Made by a program: the position numbers and the translations under genes. DNA of 64,000 nucleotides from Robinsoniella peoriensis. GTDB taxonomy: Bacteria > Bacillota > Clostridia > Lachnospirales > Lachnospiraceae. Below the pieces are notes generated by a model, which saw nothing but the letters and a program-made list of their open reading frames with translations, was not told the DNA's origin and ran no database searches. The stretch covers positions 7,501-71,500 of the forward strand of contig NZ_JTGN01000001.1 in NCBI RefSeq assembly GCF_000797495.1, in the 5' to 3' direction. Below are positions 9,204 through 18,284 of this stretch, in pieces (position 1 is the stretch's first letter; each line of letters starts with the position of its first letter).

Positions 9204-10100
9204 ATGAAAGGTATTATACTTGCAGGCGGTTCCGGTACCCGCCTATATCCACTAACTATGGTTACGTCAAAACAATTATTACCTATTTACGACAAACCAA
9301 TGATCTATTACCCTATGTCCGTTCTGATGAATGCAGGCATACGTGATATTCTTATTATTTCAACGCCTCAGGATACACCACGTTTCAAAGAGCTATTAGG
9401 AGATGGATATCAATTCGGGACAAATTTATCTTATGCCATACAGCCAAGTCCGGACGGATTGGCACAGGCATTTATAATTGGTGAGGAATTTATCGACAAT
9501 GATACCGTTGCCATGGTACTAGGAGACAATATCTTCGCAGGTCACGGCCTAAAAAAACGGCTTAATGCTGCAGTGGTAAATTCAGAAACCGGCAAAGGCG
9601 CTACTGTCTTCGGATACTATGTGGATGATCCGGAACGATTTGGAATTGTGGAATTCAATTCTGAGGGGAAAGCCATTTCCATTGAAGAAAAGCCCGTGCA
9701 GCCAAAGAGCAATTATTGTGTAACCGGTCTGTATTTCTATGATAATAAGGTCGTAGAATATGCTAAAAACTTAAAGCCCAGTGCCCGGGGCGAACTGGAA
9801 ATCACGGACCTAAACCGCATCTACTTAGAAAATAATAACCTAAACGTTGAATTATTGGGTCAAGGATTCACCTGGCTGGATACAGGTACACATGAAAGCC
9901 TTGTAGAAGCCACTAATTTTGTCAAAACCATAGAATCTCATCAGCACCGCAAGATTGCCTGCCTGGAAGAAATAGCTTACTTAAATGGCTGGATTACAAG
10001 AGATGACCTAGTAAAGGTATATGAATTTTTAAAGAAAAATCAATATGGCCAATATCTGAAAGATGTCTTAGACGGAAAATATATGGATATCCTTCACTAA
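9204..10100 (+). CDS. rmlA: Glucose-1-phosphate thymidylyltransferase
   Basis: First step of the dTDP-sugar pathway: Glc-1-P + dTTP gives dTDP-glucose + PPi, in the cytoplasm. The 298-aa length is normal for the short RmlA type. The nucleotide-binding signature [16 protein letters not shown] opens the protein. [51 protein letters not shown] and [11 protein letters not shown] are all in place, so the enzyme should be active. The start at 9204 has AAAAAGGAG 9 bases upstream; a longer frame from 9162 reads through the ribosome binding site. It is separated from rmlB, which uses its product, by a dead insertion sequence. rmlC and rmlD are not in the window. Confidence 0.96.
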   Translation: MKGIILAGGSGTRLYPLTMVTSKQLLPIYDKPMIYYPMSVLMNAGIRDILIISTPQDTPRFKELLGDGYQFGTNLSYAIQPSPDGLAQAFIIGEEFIDNDTVAMVLGDNIFAGHGLKKRLNAAVVNSETGKGATVFGYYVDDPERFGIVEFNSEGKAISIEEKPVQPKSNYCVTGLYFYDNKVVEYAKNLKPSARGELEITDLNRIYLENNNLNVELLGQGFTWLDTGTHESLVEATNFVKTIESHQHRKIACLEEIAYLNGWITRDDLVKVYEFLKKNQYGQYLKDVLDGKYMDILH

Positions 10101-10284
10101 TCTTTATATAAAACTAAAATAGGAAATTAATAAATGATTTTATCAGTTCCTGTGGATAACTTTTCCCTATATAAGGAGAAAAAACAGGTCCGTATTCAGA
10201 ATTGTTTCTGAACTGACATAAAACATCAGTTTTTGCGCGTACTTATACAAGCCGAAATAAGATTTATGACAATTGAATATTTTT

Positions 10285-11647
10285 TCAGGCAATTAAAGTT
10301 TTTAGACTTCGAATGTATTGTGCACAATCCATTGCATGCGCAACGATGACAGTCAGCTGGCTGGCAATGCCTGCCAGAAAAACATCGGCTTTGGTGGTGG
10401 TGTGATTTCGAGTTTTTCTTCCAGCGATGCACATATTGATTTTGAAATGATTGACGTTCTACGATAGTACGTATTTTGTAAGTGTCATGCCATTTTTTCG
10501 TACCGCGTTGAATACCCGGTAACATGCGTAAATCCATGTTTTTATAAGTATAAGTTGTTATGCCATGTGAAGCGATGCTGCATGGATTTTCACAATCGTT
10601 GACCCAGCCTTTATGGTAATGCATTTTTGGACAGATCCATTTGATACGGTCTGCACGTTACTTTTCTTTGGTGACACCACAGCATTTCATTGCCAGTGAG
10701 GAATCATTGGGGCAGGCAAGATATCCGTATTCGTTGTAACCAACTTTCTTCAATGTGCTTTCGTTCCTTGGATTGTAATGGATCAGCGCTTTGGAAAAAT
10801 AAAAGTCATGGAATAAAGTTCCATAGAGTTCAGCAGAGTCAAAAGCAGAATCGCCAAGAAATGTATCCGGGTGAAAAGCGGGATGAAGAGAAAAGAAATC
10901 CTGTAAAACAGGAACAAGAGCAGAGGCATCGCCTACAGACTTATCTTCATCTGGCGAATCCGTTTTCTTTTCAACCATAAGGTCAGGATGAGCAGATTTA
11001 AAATCATCGTAATCAATAAAGGAAATGTGTCGGACAATACCTAATCCATTGGTAAGAATGGCGAATTTGTCGGCATAACAGAAGTGACCATTGATATACA
11101 TCTGCTTGGCATCCGAACAGGAAGCCGCCTGTGAAGGCATAAGACAATAAGCCATCTTATAAGGATCAACCGAAGGTTTGTCCTTAAAGAAAGTCTTCAG
11201 CTTTTTAATGAAAGCATTCAGTGTTTTCGGATTGTTTCTGTAACATAAAGCTCGATGCCGTATGTATCAAAAGTAAGCATCTGAGCCAATGTGGAATCAA
11301 TCACTTGACAGATGGGTTTTGTATAATCAACCATCTATTGAAACATCAGCTCAATATAAGGTTCAAAGTCATGTTTGAAACGAGACATCAGAGTAGCGTT
11401 AGGGATCTTGGAAAATCATGAAAAAAATCTTTTGAATAATAAAAGCAGAAAGAAAACCGTGAAGCGAATAGATCCGTGTCCGCCCAATCGACAGATAAAA
11501 AACAGATTGGAATTCTGGAGGGATGAATTCATCAAGATTCATATACCCTGCAAGCAGAGTAAAGAATGATGTTGAATCATCGATGAGTTTGTTTTGACAG
11601 TCTGAAAAAATATCACTTAAAGAAATCTGATGGTATTTAGTAGTCAT
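10285..11647 (-). pseudogene. DDE-type IS transposase, disrupted by frameshifts and stops
   Basis: Remnant of a transposase of roughly 450 aa on the minus strand. It begins at ATG 11647 (AAAGGAG upstream) with MTTKYHQISLSDIFSDC. It breaks near 11400, resumes around 11215 through MPSQAASCSDAKQMYINGHF and FLGDSAFDSAELYGTLFHDF to about 10658, then continues to IRTIVER, where a frameshift moves the ending (VAHAM...IRSLKTLIA) into another frame, with the ancestral stop at 10285. GDSAFDS fits the second catalytic Asp and the IVER stretch the catalytic Glu of IS4/IS1182-like DDE enzymes. I cannot name the exact IS family. It lies between rmlA and rmlB and is not functional. Confidence 0.85.
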
Positions 11648-11813
11648 AAATTTTCTTCTCCTTTGGTTGTGAGATGTATTGGTGTCGTTACCTATATTTT
11701 ACCACCATTGGATAGAAAATTTATATAAATCGAGTAACTAAACCCAGTAACATCAATGGGTTACGGTGTTTATCAAACACCTATAAAACTAAAATCAAAG
11801 GAGAATAAAAACT

Positions 11814-12833
11814 ATGAATATTATCGTAACTGGCGGAGCAGGATTCATTGGCTCTAACTTCGTATTCCACATGTTAAATAAATACCCTGACTATCGTATA
11901 TTTTGCATAGATTGTCTGACTTATGCTGGTAATCTCTCAACATTGGCACCAGTCATGGATCATCCCAACTTTGACTTCATCAAGATAAGCATCACTGACC
12001 GTGAAGCAGTTTACGGATTATTTGAAAAAGAGCATCCCGATATGGTTGTAAACTTTGCTGCTGAAAGCCATGTAGACCGTTCTATAGAAAATCCGGAAGT
12101 TTTCTTAGATACCAATATCAAAGGAACGGCAATCCTTATGGATGCCTGCCGCAAATATGGAATACAGAGATATCACCAGGTATCTACCGATGAAGTATAT
12201 GGCGACCTTCCACTAGACCGTCCCGACTTATTCTTTACGGAAGAAACACCGATACATACCAGCAGTCCTTACAGTTCCTCAAAAGCAAGTGCAGATTTAT
12301 TAGTTCTCGCTTATCACCGAACTTATGGGCTACCGGTTACAATTAGCAGATGTTCCAACAACTATGGGCCTTATCATTTTCCAGAGAAATTAATACCTCT
12401 GATGATCGCCAATGCATTAAACGATAAGCCACTGCCGGTATACGGGGAAGGCTTGAATGTTCGTGACTGGCTATATGTAGAAGACCATTGCAAAGCAATA
12501 GATTTAATCATTCACAACGGACGTGTAGGCGAAGTCTATAATGTAGGCGGTCATAACGAAATGAAGAATATCGATATTGTTAAAATTATTTGTAAATCAC
12601 TGGATAAACCGGAAAGTCTGATTACCTATGTCAAAGACCGTAAGGGCCATGATATGCGCTATGCTATCGATCCTACCAAAATTCACAATGAATTAGGATG
12701 GCTGCCGGAAACAAAATTTGAAGACGGAATTAAAAAAACGATACAATGGTATCTGGATAATAAAACATGGTGGGAAACCATTATTTCTGGGGAATATCAA
12801 AATTATTATGAAAAGATGTATGTAGACCGCTAG
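11814..12833 (+). CDS. rmlB: dTDP-glucose 4,6-dehydratase
   Basis: Second step of the pathway: dTDP-glucose to dTDP-4-dehydro-6-deoxyglucose, NAD-dependent. This is an extended short-chain dehydrogenase fold of 339 aa. The Rossmann glycine motif is TGGAGFIGSNF. AAESHVDRSIENP, the STDEVYGDL catalytic Thr-Asp-Glu triad region, SPYSSSKASAD with the YxxxK pair (degenerated here to Y-SSSK) and RCSNNYGPYHFPEKLIPL follow. The start has AAAGGAG about 9 bases upstream. It follows rmlA on the same strand once the intervening dead IS is ignored. IS66 lies only 14 bases after its stop. The further fate of the product is not encoded nearby. Confidence 0.96.
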   Translation: MNIIVTGGAGFIGSNFVFHMLNKYPDYRIFCIDCLTYAGNLSTLAPVMDHPNFDFIKISITDREAVYGLFEKEHPDMVVNFAAESHVDRSIENPEVFLDTNIKGTAILMDACRKYGIQRYHQVSTDEVYGDLPLDRPDLFFTEETPIHTSSPYSSSKASADLLVLAYHRTYGLPVTISRCSNNYGPYHFPEKLIPLMIANALNDKPLPVYGEGLNVRDWLYVEDHCKAIDLIIHNGRVGEVYNVGGHNEMKNIDIVKIICKSLDKPESLITYVKDRKGHDMRYAIDPTKIHNELGWLPETKFEDGIKKTIQWYLDNKTWWETIISGEYQNYYEKMYVDR

Positions 12834-12997
12834 AGTGTGTTTGAAATGTAAGCGCAAAATAATTCCACGGATTGTTTTGTCCTAAAACCCAGTCCATAAT
12901 TATAGTTAGAGAATGCAAGCATTTTACTTCATTTTTCTATTGATAGAAATGATAGATGCGAGCATTTTACTCTACTTACATTTATGGAGGATTGCTC

Positions 12998-13405
12998 ATG
13001 AGAAGTACCAGAATACCAGCACACGAACAATATCTCTTAATTATGGAATGCCGCAGCAGTGGTCTCACTGATCACCAATGGTGTGTGGAACATGATATTA
13101 AACCAGGGACATTTTACAACTGGGTGAAAAGACTTCGCCAAAAAGGCTGCTCTGATCTTCCACCAGCTACCGGACGCAGCTGTAACGCTCCTGAAAAACA
13201 GGAAGTAGTAAAAGTCGATTTTAAAAATCAAGCTTCATGTAGCCAGAATGATCTTATGCTTGATACTTCATGCACCCGCGTATCAGTTCCAGATATACCA
13301 TCCATAAATCTTTCGATAGGCAGATGCACTTTATCCATCCCCAATGGAACCGATCCGCTTCTTCTCGCACAGGTATTCAACGTACTGAAGGAGTTTGAAT
13401 GCTAG
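12998..13405 (+). CDS. tnpA: IS66 family accessory protein TnpA
   Basis: A 135-aa helix-turn-helix protein of the IS66 TnpA (IS3-Orf-A-like) class, needed with TnpB and TnpC for IS66 transposition. The HTH is ECRSSGLTDHQWCVEHDIKPGTFYNWVKRLRQKG; the rest is low-conservation linker ending in a SLSIGRCTLSIPNGTDPLLL strand block seen in Clostridial TnpA proteins. The start at 12998 has GGAGG 7 bases upstream. Its stop overlaps the tnpB start (ATGCTAG), the normal IS66 arrangement of translational coupling. Confidence 0.85.
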   Translation: MRSTRIPAHEQYLLIMECRSSGLTDHQWCVEHDIKPGTFYNWVKRLRQKGCSDLPPATGRSCNAPEKQEVVKVDFKNQASCSQNDLMLDTSCTRVSVPDIPSINLSIGRCTLSIPNGTDPLLLAQVFNVLKEFEC

Positions 13406-13446
13406 GGGATATCACAGCTGCCGATGAAATCTTTATTGTTACCGGC
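13399..13446 (+). pseudogene. tnpB: 5' fragment of IS66 tnpB, cut by the recombinase-trio element
   Basis: ATG at 13399 overlaps the tnpA stop and opens MLGDITAADEIFIVTG, the standard start of IS66 TnpB. The reading frame then enters the inverted repeat of the nested element. The missing continuation (RTDMRKSIDGL) is found at 19415, and joining ACCGG to TCGTACGG restores the frame exactly. Confidence 0.85.
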
Positions 13447-13482
13447 TTATCCTCACGATATTTTTATCCTCATCTTTTCTGA
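13444..13482 (+). repeat. Left 39-bp terminal inverted repeat of the recombinase-trio element
   Basis: Begins GGCTTATCCTCACG and ends TCTTTTCTGA. It is identical over 39 bases to the complement of 19350-19388, and includes two direct copies of TTATCCTCAY, the probable recombinase-binding unit. Confidence 0.92.
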
Positions 13483-13578
13483 GTAAGCATGAATTTTCAG
13501 CTGTTTTCAGAAAAATGTGAGGATAAAAATTTCATATGCGATAATGAAATCACAATAAAGCCGAAAGGATGTGATTTC

Positions 13579-15480
13579 ATGAATTACAATGAAACAGTAG
13601 ACAAGGTAATGGTACTGTTGAAAGAAAAGGAGGTGTGTTCCAGCAGCCGAAAGTCACATAGAGATTGTTATGAATCCCTTGGACTTTTTATTACTCAAAG
13701 GAACGAGGGGTATTCAGATGCGATCCGTGAAAGGTGGCTTGCTGATATCAAAAACGAATTGCCACGTCAAAGGTGTGCTATATGGGTACAGTATGCATAC
13801 CAGTTAGAGGAAATGGACTCCACTGGAACCATTTCTGACCGCAGGCTTTATCTTAACCAGTCTTACTACAACAAACTGCCTGCACTATGGAAGAAAGATC
13901 TTGATGTGTATCTTAATGATTGCAGCAGTCGCTATACAGACCGGACATTAGAATTAACCCGTGTTTACTGTTCAGAGGGATTACTTTTTCTGGATGACAT
14001 AGGGGTGCATGACATTACTGAAGTCACCTATGAGGCAGTCATAAAACTGATAGAAACAAAAATGTACTGTTCTGACGATACAAAAGCAGTGATACTGAAT
14101 AACGCTGCACGTATAATCAGGTTTTATGGTAAAAAAGGACTTTGCCCTATGAACTGCAGCTTTATTTTTAACAGTCAGATATATCCCCATATCGGTTCGG
14201 TAGCCAAGTTTTCAGCTGAAAACAGGATGGCTCTGGATAAGATAACTAATGTAATTATGTCGGCGGATGAATTCTGCAAGTCAGTCATACCCTTTGTGGA
14301 ACTTTTAAAAACTCATGGATATGTTGGTACAACCCTGAAACTTGCCACACACGCCCTGACTGCATTGTACCTGTTCCTGGATATGCATTCTTTCGGATTC
14401 CACCAGGATATCATGTGGATCTGGTTTGCTGAAATCAGTAGAGCAATGGGAGCTTCATGGCTCCACTGGCGGAGAGTTCTGAAATTTTACGAAGATTATA
14501 CCGTGTCGGGTGATATACATCCAGATGGAAAGTACAAATATAATCCAGTGATGTTTGATGAACTTCCGTCATGGTGCAAGGAGGCAATATCAGGACTTCT
14601 TGACCAGAAAAGGTGTGAATTTCGAGATGTCGGTACAATAAAAAGTTACCGTTGCTCTTGTACACGTTTCTGCAGATTTCTACTTGACCATGGTTATGAA
14701 AGTTTCAATCAACTCTCAGTAGCAGTTATCAAAGATTTTTCAAGAAATGATGAACACGCAACTTTTAAGGGACGTTCTGGCCGCTTTGTGAGCATAAGGG
14801 CATTCCTGCGTTATCTTGATGAAAAAGGATATACAGATGACCATGGTTTGGATATATGCCTGGTGTCAGGGACTGCTCCACAGGATAAGATCATTGATAT
14901 TCTGTCTGACGAGCAGTTACAGAGAATCCATGCATTTCGAACAGAACATAATAAATCTATAGAGCTTCGTGATATTGCCATAGTGTTACTCGGACTGAGG
15001 CTTGGATTAAGGGCATATGATGTCCTGGCACTCCGCTTTCAGGATATCGACTGGCAAAATCGTCAGATTTCAATTGTCATGAAGAAAACAAAAACGCAGA
15101 TTACACTTCCGATGCCTGTTGAAGTGGGAAATGCTATGTATTCATATATAAGATCTGGTCGCCCAAAGGCCAGTCCTGAATATATTTTTGTCAGATCAAA
15201 AGCTCCATACGGAAAACTTACAGGCAGGGTATGCACAAATGCACTTTATCGCATTCTTCCAGAGAGAAAAGAGGTAAAAGGCGGTGGCTTTCATGTAACT
15301 CGCAGAACTTTTGCTACAAATCTTTTACGTAACCATGCAGGAATTGATGATGTCATGGATGCTCTTGGACATCGTGATTCTACAAGTGTCATGAAATATC
15401 TGCTTCTGGATGATGAAAGAAGCAGAAAATGTGGATTATCTCTGGACAGTGCCGGGCTCCTCATGGAAGCATTCTGGTGA
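13579..15480 (+). CDS. Tyrosine recombinase, first and largest of the trio
   Basis: A 633-aa site-specific recombinase, roughly twice the size of its two partners. The last 190 residues are the catalytic domain: box I Arg in LGLRLGLRAYDVLAL, the HVTRRTF (HxxR) box II, ALGHRD and the nucleophile Tyr in VMKYLLLDD. The long N-terminal part, about 430 residues, contains a core-binding-like helix set (LRYLDEKGY) and other unassigned sequence. ATG 13579 has AAAGGATG 8 bases away; a longer frame from 13489 would start inside the terminal palindrome and is less likely. Size and domain order recall TnpB of Tn554 as well as large RIT recombinases. Expected to act with the next two genes. Confidence 0.88.
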   Translation: MNYNETVDKVMVLLKEKEVCSSSRKSHRDCYESLGLFITQRNEGYSDAIRERWLADIKNELPRQRCAIWVQYAYQLEEMDSTGTISDRRLYLNQSYYNKLPALWKKDLDVYLNDCSSRYTDRTLELTRVYCSEGLLFLDDIGVHDITEVTYEAVIKLIETKMYCSDDTKAVILNNAARIIRFYGKKGLCPMNCSFIFNSQIYPHIGSVAKFSAENRMALDKITNVIMSADEFCKSVIPFVELLKTHGYVGTTLKLATHALTALYLFLDMHSFGFHQDIMWIWFAEISRAMGASWLHWRRVLKFYEDYTVSGDIHPDGKYKYNPVMFDELPSWCKEAISGLLDQKRCEFRDVGTIKSYRCSCTRFCRFLLDHGYESFNQLSVAVIKDFSRNDEHATFKGRSGRFVSIRAFLRYLDEKGYTDDHGLDICLVSGTAPQDKIIDILSDEQLQRIHAFRTEHNKSIELRDIAIVLLGLRLGLRAYDVLALRFQDIDWQNRQISIVMKKTKTQITLPMPVEVGNAMYSYIRSGRPKASPEYIFVRSKAPYGKLTGRVCTNALYRILPERKEVKGGGFHVTRRTFATNLLRNHAGIDDVMDALGHRDSTSVMKYLLLDDERSRKCGLSLDSAGLLMEAFW

Positions 15481-15575
15481 TATGTCAAGACTAAAATGAA
15501 AAAGATTTTGATATGTTTTTCTGAAAAAAGGGTGCACTTAATAAACATTCGAAAAAATGAAGTCAGTTTCGAATA

Positions 15576-16877
15576 TCAGTTCGATTCAATATTATATTCG
15601 GCGTCCAATTGTTCGCCGGTGTACAGTTGGTTTTTGACCAGCAAACCAAAAACGAGTCGTACAAATTTACGAGATGTAAGCGCGAGTGCTCTCTTGTGCT
15701 GATGTTTGGTTACTTCAGCATATTTTTTAGCATAGTATTCACCATATTCCGGTATGTGTCGCCTGACGCTGTTTGCAGCTTCACCCAGATAGTAACGCAG
15801 ATAGGCGTTACCAGCTCTGGTAATCGGATTGTCTTCTGATGAGAAATCTCCAGAATCGCTTTTTCGCCATGTCAGGCCTGCATACTTGGCAAGTGCATCT
15901 GATGAGTGAAACACATTAATATCGCCGATTTCAGACAGCATACCAGCAGCCCATACAGGCCCTATTCCTGGAATGGATTTCAGGATAGTAAATGCATTTG
16001 GATTCATGCCATTCATACTTTTTTCGATTGCCTGATCTACCAGTTTCATTTCTTTTTGATAGGTATGGATACAGTTAAATGAACTTGCTAAAGAAACATT
16101 TAGCGGCTCATACATGCATTTGTCCAGTCGATAAGAATCTCTTGCAGCTTTTTTTAGAAGTTCAGAGGTCTTTGATAGATCAGCGATGCGGTTTCTGCTT
16201 TTCAGGGAAAGGAATTGCAGAAGTACTTCTTCGGAAGAATCGATAATCTCCTGTGGAGACAGGTATTCTGTTAAAACAGCAGAAGAAGTAGCACCATACA
16301 GGTTACTAAAGGGCTGCGAATCATCATCCAGAAGCTGAAGTTCACTGAATTTCAAGTAAAGATTTGATACCATATAGGTTTTCTCTCTTGTAATGCACTC
16401 AGCAAGATGGAGGTGGTGTCTGGTCAGACGTTTTAGAGCCAGAAACTGGCTGCCACGCCATGGCTGACATTTTTTAATACGTCCGCATCGTGCAAAATCA
16501 GCGATGAGATACGCATCAAGCGGATCTGTCTTGTCCATGCCAATATAAGATTTACGGTAGTTTGCAGTCATCTTTGGATTGACACAAAACACGTAAGGGC
16601 GATAGGGCATGAGCGTTTCACAGGTAGACAGAAAATTGGCGATGTGAACGCTGTAAACGGAGGTGGCTTCCAGTGTAGCCACAACCGTATTGAGGTTTTT
16701 ATGATGTGCCATACAGTCAGCTATCATGGCGGCAAGTTCTTCCGCCCCGGGCTGGTTGTTCTGAAAGGATGAAGAAATGTATTTGTTTTCATCGAAGTCG
16801 ATGGCACATACAACGTTGGATTTGGAACTTACATCAATACCAACAAACAAAGTGGACATATAGTTGATCTTTATCAT
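15576..16877 (-). CDS. IS110-family DEDD transposase
   Basis: A 433-aa transposase of the IS110 family. The N-terminal RuvC-like DEDD domain has Asp in FVGIDVSSK, Glu in ATLEATSVYS, and the Asp pair in GMDKTDPLDAYLIADF. The C-terminal Tnp_20 domain has ILKSIPGIGPVWAAGML and the serine-containing FSSEDNPITRAGN region. The start at 16877 has AAAGGAG 9 bases upstream; an upstream ATG at 16922 has no such site. No interruption is seen, so it may be active. The noncoding sequence just upstream is where IS110-group elements encode their bridge RNA. Confidence 0.93.
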   Translation of the reverse strand: MIKINYMSTLFVGIDVSSKSNVVCAIDFDENKYISSSFQNNQPGAEELAAMIADCMAHHKNLNTVVATLEATSVYSVHIANFLSTCETLMPYRPYVFCVNPKMTANYRKSYIGMDKTDPLDAYLIADFARCGRIKKCQPWRGSQFLALKRLTRHHLHLAECITREKTYMVSNLYLKFSELQLLDDDSQPFSNLYGATSSAVLTEYLSPQEIIDSSEEVLLQFLSLKSRNRIADLSKTSELLKKAARDSYRLDKCMYEPLNVSLASSFNCIHTYQKEMKLVDQAIEKSMNGMNPNAFTILKSIPGIGPVWAAGMLSEIGDINVFHSSDALAKYAGLTWRKSDSGDFSSEDNPITRAGNAYLRYYLGEAANSVRRHIPEYGEYYAKKYAEVTKHQHKRALALTSRKFVRLVFGLLVKNQLYTGEQLDAEYNIESN

Positions 16878-17165
16878 GTAATCACGCTCCTTTCCGATCC
16901 AGATTATTGGAGCCTTAAGCAAAAGGTTTATCCTGTGCTACATATGGTGACCGCAGCCTCGCGTTATGAGCATTCATCCAGTCAGCATTTTTTGCTGGTG
17001 CTCCGGCTGGAGATGCAGCTTCTGTGTAAGCGGAATGTGCCATGTGTGCCAGGCTGCATGCTTTTGAAGCAGTCACGGACAAAGCCGGCTGAAAGGAGAC
17101 GAAGCAGTGCCTTCGGACATCAGACTCTGCTGATATCATACCACAGGATTAACCATATGAAAAAG
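16878..17165 (-). ncRNA. Candidate IS110 bridge RNA region (noncoding left end)
   Basis: A 288-base gene-free block directly upstream of the IS110 transposase, richer in G+C than its flanks. The arms GGTTTATCCTGTG (16925-16937) and CACAGGATTAACC (17142-17154) pair at 12 of 13 positions and enclose about 200 bases. Smaller hairpins inside include CAGCA/TGCTG (16983-16996) and CTCC/GGAG. IS110-group elements are known to make a structured bridge RNA from this location. The exact RNA ends and its two guide loops cannot be assigned here. Confidence 0.45.
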
Positions 17166-17241
17166 TAACTATTGACTGTATAGATGGGAATAGGATGAGG
17201 GGAATCCTCAGAGATGTCCTTACCTCTATACCATAAAAAAG

Positions 17242-17283
17242 AATAAGTCTGTAAGCTGTGTTTTTCTTGCTTACAAACTTATT
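17242..17283 (+). promoter_or_regulatory. Hairpin directly upstream of the second recombinase gene
   Basis: AATAAGT (17242-17248) pairs with ACTTATT (17277-17283), and GTAAGC (17251-17256) with GCTTAC (17269-17274), around a 12-base loop. No T-run follows. GAGGAGGTC, the ribosome binding site, begins a few bases later, so the hairpin may tune translation or protect the transcript. Confidence 0.5.
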
Positions 17284-17300
17284 ATACGAGGAGGTCTGAC

Positions 17301-18284
17301 ATGAAAATCAGTGGATATCAGTTCCAAAGTTGTTTTGCACCATACATTGAACAGTTTATACAGGAAAAACGAGCTGCCGGTTTTCTCTATGAAAGCGAAG
17401 AATGGAAACTCAAACACTTTGACGCATTCTGTGCAGAGGAATCAGTTACAGAGCCGTTCCTGAAGAGAGAGATTGTAAAGAAATGGGGCACTTTACGTAA
17501 TGGTGAAGCCCTTGCCACTTGCTCAGCCAGAACATCCGTAATACGGCAGTTTGCATTGTTCCTGGCTTCTATGGACATAGAAGCTTACATACCATCTAAA
17601 TTTTGCAAAGTAGAGAAAAAAGTGGTGCATATCCTGTCAGATGCTGAAATAAAAGCATTTTTCGAAGAAGCTGACAGTTATACTCCTGCTATCAAAGTAG
17701 CTGGATTTTATAGACTGGCTGCTGAGTATAAAGTAATTTTCCGGCTTATCTATTGTTGCGGATTGCGCATTTCAGAAGCAAGGAAACTGCTTTGGAAGGA
17801 TGTGGATTTTAAGCAGGGAGCAGTTCGCATTCTGCAGTCTAAAGGTCACAAGGATCGCTTGGTATATATGGCTGAAGACCTTACTGAACTGTTACGGACA
17901 TATGAAAAAGACCTGCATGATAAATACAGCTGCCTGTCAGAATGGGTTTTCCCAGCAAGAGAGACAGACAGATGTCTGAGTAATGTCACAATCGATTATA
18001 AGTTCCGCGAATTCTGGGCTTTGACACCGTATGCAGAATGCTGCGACAAAACTCCGACTGTACACTGCTTCAGGCATACTTTTGTAGTGAAAAGAATGAA
18101 CCTATGGATGGAAGAAGGTCTTTCATTAAAGGAGATGCTTCCATTCCTTAGCAGATATTTGGGACATCAAAGTCCAGATGGAACTTTTTATTACTACCAT
18201 CAGGTTAATGAAGCGTTCCGTATCATCAGATACAAAGATAAAACTGGACAGCTTGTGATTCCGGAGGTGAACGATTATGAGTAG
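17301..18284 (+). CDS. Tyrosine recombinase, second of the trio
   Basis: A 327-aa phage-integrase-type recombinase. The N-terminal SAM-like core-binding domain spans about residues 10-100. The catalytic domain has Arg in YCCGLRISEARKLLW, the ILQSKGHKDRLV beta-hairpin Lys, HCFRHTF (HxxR), LGHQSP and the nucleophile Tyr in TFYYYHQV. The start is set by GGAGG 6 bases before ATG 17301. Its stop overlaps the next gene by 8 bases (TATGAGTAG), indicating translational coupling. Confidence 0.9.
   Translation: MKISGYQFQSCFAPYIEQFIQEKRAAGFLYESEEWKLKHFDAFCAEESVTEPFLKREIVKKWGTLRNGEALATCSARTSVIRQFALFLASMDIEAYIPSKFCKVEKKVVHILSDAEIKAFFEEADSYTPAIKVAGFYRLAAEYKVIFRLIYCCGLRISEARKLLWKDVDFKQGAVRILQSKGHKDRLVYMAEDLTELLRTYEKDLHDKYSCLSEWVFPARETDRCLSNVTIDYKFREFWALTPYAECCDKTPTVHCFRHTFVVKRMNLWMEEGLSLKEMLPFLSRYLGHQSPDGTFYYYHQVNEAFRIIRYKDKTGQLVIPEVNDYE

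Larger units (their letters stand above)
15540..17165 (-). mobile_element. IS110-family element between recombinase genes 1 and 2 (limits approximate)
   Basis: A DEDD transposase on the minus strand plus a noncoding block of about 290 bases upstream of it. It separates the first recombinase (stop 15480) from the second (start 17301), which in other trios are usually adjacent. IS110 elements lack clear long inverted repeats, so the ends are only estimated. Confidence 0.65.
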
